Part shown: piece after piece, positions 29,097 through 32,667 of the stretch
Layout of the letters: each line of letters begins with the position of its first letter
Numbering within the stretch: position 1 is the first letter of the stretch
NCBI GenBank assembly: GCA_011330685.1
Contig: DRPV01000155.1
Location: forward strand, 1 to 32,667
DNA from: Desulfobacterales bacterium
Lineage (GTDB): Bacteria > Desulfobacterota > Desulfobulbia > Desulfobulbales > VMSU01
Length of the DNA stretch: 32,667 nt
Direction: 5' to 3'
Notes under the pieces: model-generated
Told to the model about the DNA's origin: nothing
The model's input: the letters and a program-made list of their open reading frames with translations, nothing else
The model's database searches: none
Position numbers and translations under genes: made by a program

Positions 29097-30320
29097 CTAT
29101 TGTTTTGAATTAAAATCGTAAATCTCTTTAATCTGAGAGGCATGCTTAAGGAATATTTTAATGAGCCGTGGATCAAAATGACTGCCGGCGCCATTTTTTA
29201 TTTCCATTACCGCCTGCCGGAAAGACCAGGGCTTTTTGTAGGGCCGAAATGAAGTAAGGGCATCAAAGACATCACAAATAGCGGTTATACGCCCGGCTAA
29301 AGGAATATTCTTGCCGTGCAGACCGCGCGGGTAGCCGCTGCCATCCCATTTTTCATGATGGGTAAGGGCGATATTTTTGGCCACCCGCAGGAGTTCAGAA
29401 TCATAACCGGATAACAATTGCGCCCCAATACGGCTGTGGTTTTGCATGAGTTTAAACTCATTAGTCGTTAAGCGGCTGGTCTTCAGCAGAATCTGATCAG
29501 AGATGCCTATTTTGCCAATATCATGCATGGGAGCGGCCTGGAACAACAGGGTATTTTTATAGCTGCTGAGTCCGCTTCCCCGGCCAATAATGGCGCAATA
29601 ACGGCTGATTTTATTTATATGGAGCCCTGTCCATTTATCGCGGAATTCTGCCGCTCGGGCCAGGCGGTAAACAATTTCCAACTGGGCCTTTTTGAGTTCA
29701 ACGGTTCTTTGTTCCACCAGGGATTCAAGATGATCCCGGTGAAGGCGTAATTCTTCTTTGGCCTGTCGTAATTCTTCTTCAACCCGCATCTCTTTGGTGA
29801 CCACAAACAGGAGACCAAGTGAAAGGCAGATATGATCGTCAGCATGCGTCTCAATGGTGGCCTGATCTTTGAGCCAGAACGGCGCGGCCTCGGGCGGGGC
29901 TATTTTATAAATGGCCTCAGCCATGCCCCGCTGCCTGACCTGACCGCGTATGCGCCAGCGCGCGTTAGTAAGCAGGTGGCGGTCGATTATCTCGGGTGTT
30001 ATCTGATCCTCGGTCTGGGGGGGCGGATATGTACAGCGGTCAACAATACAGCAGCGCAACATTTCGGCCGTCTCCCGCGGGTCACATTGTAACAACGCGG
30101 AGAGACGAAAGCCGCTGTATTCGTACCATATATGATGGGCTTCATCTATATTCCAGGCGGCAATATAGGGAATGGCGGAGAGCCCCATCAGCTCTAAATC
30201 AATAAAACGGACTATGGCCTTTTGGACATGCGTTTTCAAGGCATCCGAATAATCGTTGTTTAATATATGACCATGATAGTCATTACGCAGAAAATCTGTA
30301 AAACGCCGATCGTCAATCAT
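29097..30320 (-). CDS. HD-GYP domain c-di-GMP phosphodiesterase with N-terminal sensory region
   Basis: 407 residues. Residues about 25-170 form an unassigned, probably PAS-like input region (YIAAWNIDEAHHIWYEYSGFRLSALLQCDPRE). A coiled coil follows at about 178-215. HD-GYP spans 215-400: GLHINKISRY, HDIGKIGI (His266, Asp267), HSRIGAQLL, HHEKWDGSGYPRGL (321-334), DVFDALTSFRPYK. All metal-ligand and GYP residues are present, so c-di-GMP hydrolysis is likely. No membrane segment is visible, so it is cytosolic. Together with the PilZ protein this suggests c-di-GMP circuits near the motility genes. The gene is monocistronic by spacing; no clear SD. Confidence 0.9.
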   Translation of the reverse strand: MIDDRRFTDFLRNDYHGHILNNDYSDALKTHVQKAIVRFIDLELMGLSAIPYIAAWNIDEAHHIWYEYSGFRLSALLQCDPRETAEMLRCCIVDRCTYPPPQTEDQITPEIIDRHLLTNARWRIRGQVRQRGMAEAIYKIAPPEAAPFWLKDQATIETHADDHICLSLGLLFVVTKEMRVEEELRQAKEELRLHRDHLESLVEQRTVELKKAQLEIVYRLARAAEFRDKWTGLHINKISRYCAIIGRGSGLSSYKNTLLFQAAPMHDIGKIGISDQILLKTSRLTTNEFKLMQNHSRIGAQLLSGYDSELLRVAKNIALTHHEKWDGSGYPRGLHGKNIPLAGRITAICDVFDALTSFRPYKKPWSFRQAVMEIKNGAGSHFDPRLIKIFLKHASQIKEIYDFNSKQ

Positions 30321-30387
30321 GGATTAAGCATTACCACGAAAGGTTGGATTGCGAAATAAAAAAAGGAACGTGCACATGGCGGCGTCC

Positions 30388-30490
30388 ATGAAACGCTTAC
30401 AGTCAGGGGGTTATATGAAGTTACACACCGGCTCCCTGCATATCGAAGGACTCGCTCGCGTGCAGCAGGGTGCTCATGGAGCACTTACAG
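30388..30490. repeat. Second box-family element overlapping the ribF stop
   Basis: 30388-30422 is the inverted copy of 9729-9763. Similar boxes, CATGAAACGCTTACAG (30387) and CATGGAGCACTTACAG (30475), lie at the two ends in direct orientation. CCCTGCA and TGCAGCAGGG form an internal hairpin. The right box encodes the last RibF codons and its stop. Confidence 0.6.
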
Positions 30491-31448
30491 TGGTATAGCT
30501 GAGAAGATGATCCTGCTGGGCCTTGAACAATACCCCTCTGGCCTCTTCAATATCTTGCCCTATCTGCTCAGCTAAGGCTGTCGGGCCGGAGAATTTACGT
30601 TCTCCCCGGATATATTGCAGCAGGTTTATTTTGATATCTTTACCGTATATATCCTGATTAAAATCAAAAATATGGGTCTCGGCGGATATCTTACGGCCCT
30701 CAAAGGTGGGGTTGTAACCGATATTTAAAACACCGCCGTAACACTTGGCGTCATAGAAGACCTGGGTGACATAGACCCCATGCTTCGGGCAGAGGTCGTC
30801 GGCGGCAATATGGAGATTGGCGGTGGGAAAGCCCAGCAATCTGCCGCCCCGCTGCTGGCCCTTTTGAACCTCGCCCCGGATTTGGTAGAAACGTCCCAAA
30901 AGCTTCCTCACGTCCCGCATTCGGCCCTGACTCACCAATTCTCTGACTTTGGTACTGCTGACCAGCATACCATCAACATAGATGGCCTCTATTACCGAAA
31001 CCGCGAAGCCCTTCTTTTTACCCTGCTCCCGGAGGAAGGCAATATCGCCCTCTCTACCTCGGCCCAGGGCGTAATCATAACCCACCACCAATTCCTCGAC
31101 ACCAATAGTCTTGATGAGGGCTTCATCCACAAAATCCTGGGCGGCGATGGTCGCGAATGGCTTGGTAAAGGGGATAATAATCAGAACATCTATATCGGCC
31201 TGGGCAATAAGCTCCCGTTTCTGGTCGCAGGTGGAGATTAATTTAATCCCGATATCCGGCCGTACTACCTTTAACGGATGAGGGGCAAAGGTAATGGCAA
31301 TACTGGTACCTTTACAGTGTTTGGCCTTATCAACCACCGTCTTGAATAACTGTTGATGGCCAAGATGAACACCGTCAAAATTGCCAATGGTAACAAAAGG
31401 GCGGGGAAAGGGGTGTTTAATATCTTGCAGATCGGTATATATTCGCAC
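30474..31448 (-). CDS. ribF: Bifunctional riboflavin kinase / FAD synthetase RibF
   Basis: Makes FMN then FAD from riboflavin. 324 residues, normal length. The FAD-synthetase half has TIGNFDGVHLGHQQLF (nucleotidyltransferase HxGH) and SSTKVRELV. The flavokinase half has LLGFPTANLHI (PTAN motif), GVYVTQV, NIGYNPTF and EAETHIFDFNQDIYGK-like sequence. The start codon is GTG at 31448 with no strong SD. The last seven codons and stop lie in a repeated intergenic box sequence (30467-30490), so the C-terminal SAP tail may be recent. Confidence 0.95.
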   Translation of the reverse strand: MRIYTDLQDIKHPFPRPFVTIGNFDGVHLGHQQLFKTVVDKAKHCKGTSIAITFAPHPLKVVRPDIGIKLISTCDQKRELIAQADIDVLIIIPFTKPFATIAAQDFVDEALIKTIGVEELVVGYDYALGRGREGDIAFLREQGKKKGFAVSVIEAIYVDGMLVSSTKVRELVSQGRMRDVRKLLGRFYQIRGEVQKGQQRGGRLLGFPTANLHIAADDLCPKHGVYVTQVFYDAKCYGGVLNIGYNPTFEGRKISAETHIFDFNQDIYGKDIKINLLQYIRGERKFSGPTALAEQIGQDIEEARGVLFKAQQDHLLSYTTVSAP

Positions 31449-31579
31449 GTTTACAGCATCTCTGTTAAGATTAGTGGGGGAATTTGTTAAACTACAACCA
31501 AATAGTCGTTAAAGAAAGGGCTTTTTACCAATAGCCCGGCCTGGAGTTGCGTTTTTTTAGCACGATATGATAAATTAGC

Positions 31580-31607
31580 TTGACAAATAGGCAGAAAAAA
31601 CTAAATT
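31580..31607 (+). promoter_or_regulatory. Promoter of tRNA-Leu
   Basis: TTGACA (31580-31585), a 16-base spacer and TAAATT (31602-31607) lie about 16 bases before the mature tRNA 5' end. A consensus -35 with a fair -10 is usual for tRNA genes. Confidence 0.65.
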
Positions 31608-31622
31608 AGCCCCATCTTCAAT

Positions 31623-31709
31623 GCCGAAGTGGCGGAACTGGTAGACGCGCTAGGTTCAGGGTCTAGTGGGAGTATTCCTGTGGAGGTTCGATTCCTCTCT
31701 TCGGCACCA
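31623..31709 (+). tRNA. tRNA-Leu (CAG anticodon)
   Basis: 87 bases including encoded CCA. Acceptor GCCGAAG pairs with CTTCGGC, discriminator A. The D-arm has GGCGGAACTGGTAGACGCGC. The anticodon stem CTAGG/TCTAG encloses TTCAGGG with CAG at 34-36. A long variable arm (class II) and GGTTCGATTCC T-arm complete a leucine tRNA. Confidence 0.96.
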
Positions 31710-31714
31710 TTTTA

Positions 31715-31826
31715 TATATGATGCTCTGGTAAAAAGTCCACATTTGGCAATTTTACTATAGGTAAACCCCTTGAAATCATTAGGGGTAGAATTAGACCTT
31801 TCGACTTTTTACGATAGCATCATATA
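31715..31826. mobile_element. MITE-like palindromic element immediately 3' of tRNA-Leu
   Basis: 24-base terminal inverted repeats, TATATGATGCT-ctg-GTAAAAAGTC and GACTTTTTAC-gat-AGCATCATATA, match at 21 positions and enclose 64 bp with its own ACCCC/GGGGT stem. No coding capacity. It begins five bases after the tRNA CCA. It is unlike the GTAAC-box family. Confidence 0.65.
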
Positions 31827-31828
31827 TT

Positions 31829-31865
31829 AAGGCCGTAGCTCTTATGAGTTACGGCCTTTTTTTTT
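31829..31865 (+). terminator. Rho-independent terminator of the tRNA-Leu unit
   Basis: AAGGCCGTAGCTC, TTAT loop, GAGTTACGGCCTT with one mismatch, followed by at least eight T. Confidence 0.82.
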
Positions 31866-31903
31866 GTAACTTCTCAAAAAAGCTCTGGTAAACGTTTCTT
31901 TTT

Positions 31904-31979
31904 ATCCAGACTCTGCGCTTTCCAGAACGGTTACAGTTTACGAGTTGAGGGTAATTTGTTGCCTCTGCTGAACGGTTAC
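31904..31979. repeat. Truncated composite palindromic element next to argJ
   Basis: A fragment of the long module (AGACTCTGCGCTTTCC, ending AGAACGGTTAC) is joined to a complete short module ending in CTGAACGGTTAC at 31968-31979. It stops ten bases before the argJ stop codon. Confidence 0.7.
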
Positions 31980-31988
31980 AAAAAACAA

Positions 31989-32667
31989 TCAGGTACGATA
32001 ATCAGCATTTATCCGCACGTAATCAAGCGACAGATCACAGGTGTAGATCTCTGCCTCGGCTTCTCCCGCTTTTAGATCAATGGTCAGGGAAAATTCCTTT
32101 CGCGCCATAATAAGGGCTGCGGAGCGCTCAGCGGCGGCCGACAATAAACGCCCATCCTTTATTAACTCGTTATCACCGACTGAGATTAACAACCTGGCCG
32201 GATTAAAGGCGGCCCCTGAACGTCCCAGGGCCGCCATTATCCGGCCCCAGTTAGGGTCTGAACCAAAGAAGGCCGTCTTTACGAGAGCGGAGTTCGCCAC
32301 TGTTCGAGCCGCCAATTCCGCCTCGGCATCAGTTCGCGCCCCGCGAACCAGAATCGTCACCAGCTTAGTCGCTCCCTCACCGTCAGCGACAATCTGCAAG
32401 GCCAGATCACGGGTAACTTCATGCAGCATCCCGGCAAAAGCCGCGGCCTCGGGGCTGTTAAGATCATTAATTTCAGGCCCCCCGCTCCGGCCGCTGGCCA
32501 TGATGATAACCGTGTCATTGGTGGAGGTATCGCCATCCACCGTTATCCGGTTGAAAGACTGCTCCACCGCCCTGGGCAGCATCTCCCGCAGTAAGGCCGG
32601 GCTTATAACCGCATCGGTCATAATAAAACTCAGCATAGTGGCCATATTGGGCATAATCATTCCGGCC
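31989..32667 (-). CDS. argJ: Glutamate N-acetyltransferase ArgJ, C-terminal part (runs off the window)
   Basis: About 225 residues are inside the window; the N-terminal half is beyond the edge, so the true start is not visible. The frame continues upstream of ATG 32660 (AGMIMPNMATML), which contains the conserved Ala-Thr autocleavage site that frees the catalytic Thr of the beta chain. SFNRITVDGDTSTNDT, FFGSDPNWGRIMAALG and a C-terminal CDLSLDYVRINADYRT confirm the family. ArgJ transfers the acetyl group of acetylornithine to glutamate in the arginine pathway. A repeat element abuts its 3' end. Confidence 0.95.
   Translation of the reverse strand, partial: AGMIMPNMATMLSFIMTDAVISPALLREMLPRAVEQSFNRITVDGDTSTNDTVIIMASGRSGGPEINDLNSPEAAAFAGMLHEVTRDLALQIVADGEGATKLVTILVRGARTDAEAELAARTVANSALVKTAFFGSDPNWGRIMAALGRSGAAFNPARLLISVGDNELIKDGRLLSAAAERSAALIMARKEFSLTIDLKAGEAEAEIYTCDLSLDYVRINADYRT

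Overview
The window looks like chromosomal DNA of a motile, Gram-negative deltaproteobacterium-type organism (Desulfobacterota, perhaps Desulfobulbales-like). The reasons are P- and L-ring flagellar genes, a TonB-dependent outer-membrane receptor, flagellar and nitrogen genes behind perfect sigma-54 promoters, a CsrA/FliW pair, a PEP-CTERM protein, and an apparent selenoprotein gene. This placement is inferred from gene content only; no marker gene was compared.

Layout, left to right. 1-79: start of an unknown minus-strand gene. 361-1975: sigma-54 promoter, glnA (type I glutamine synthetase) and its terminator. 2021-2464: a PilZ protein. 2545-3106: a complete transcription unit missed by the ORF track, encoding a small secreted peptide with an in-frame TGA (probable selenocysteine), a SECIS-like hairpin, a Cys-containing copy of the Sec repeat and a Met-rich tail. 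3161-3871: a PEP-CTERM protein. 3809-8304 (minus): an operon of TonB-dependent receptor, CHASE8-like/HAMP histidine kinase and YfiR. 8815-21641 (minus): a flagellar block transcribed fhlB-like, flgF, flgG, flgA, flgH, flgI, flgJ, flgN, flgK, flgL, csrA, fliW, with sigma-54 promoters in front of flgF and flgI. flgK and flgL are enlarged by related internal repeats. 21960-26440 (plus): sfsA, queC, nagZ, a ribosome-hibernation/cold-shock fusion and nadA. 26707-28722 (minus): metallophosphatase, GYF_2-AIM24 protein and a SAP-like Cys-rich mini-protein. 29097-31448 (minus): HD-GYP phosphodiesterase and ribF. 31623-31709: tRNA-Leu(CAG). 31989 to the end (minus): the C-terminal part of argJ.

Two themes link regions. 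First, c-di-GMP and motility signalling: the PilZ protein, the HD-GYP protein, a Yfi-like sensor module and the flagellar operon. Second, intergenic spaces are seeded with a dispersed family of palindromic elements bounded by 12-bp boxes of the type GTAACCRTTCAG. They often sit within a few bases of a stop or start codon (nadA, sfsA, argJ), and one duplicates the last codons of nadA. A related box family occurs after flgL, upstream of sfsA and across the ribF stop.

The strongest candidate for something not properly described is the recoded Sec/Met-rich secreted peptide at 2622-3020. The TonB receptor/kinase/YfiR module and the composite repeat family come next.
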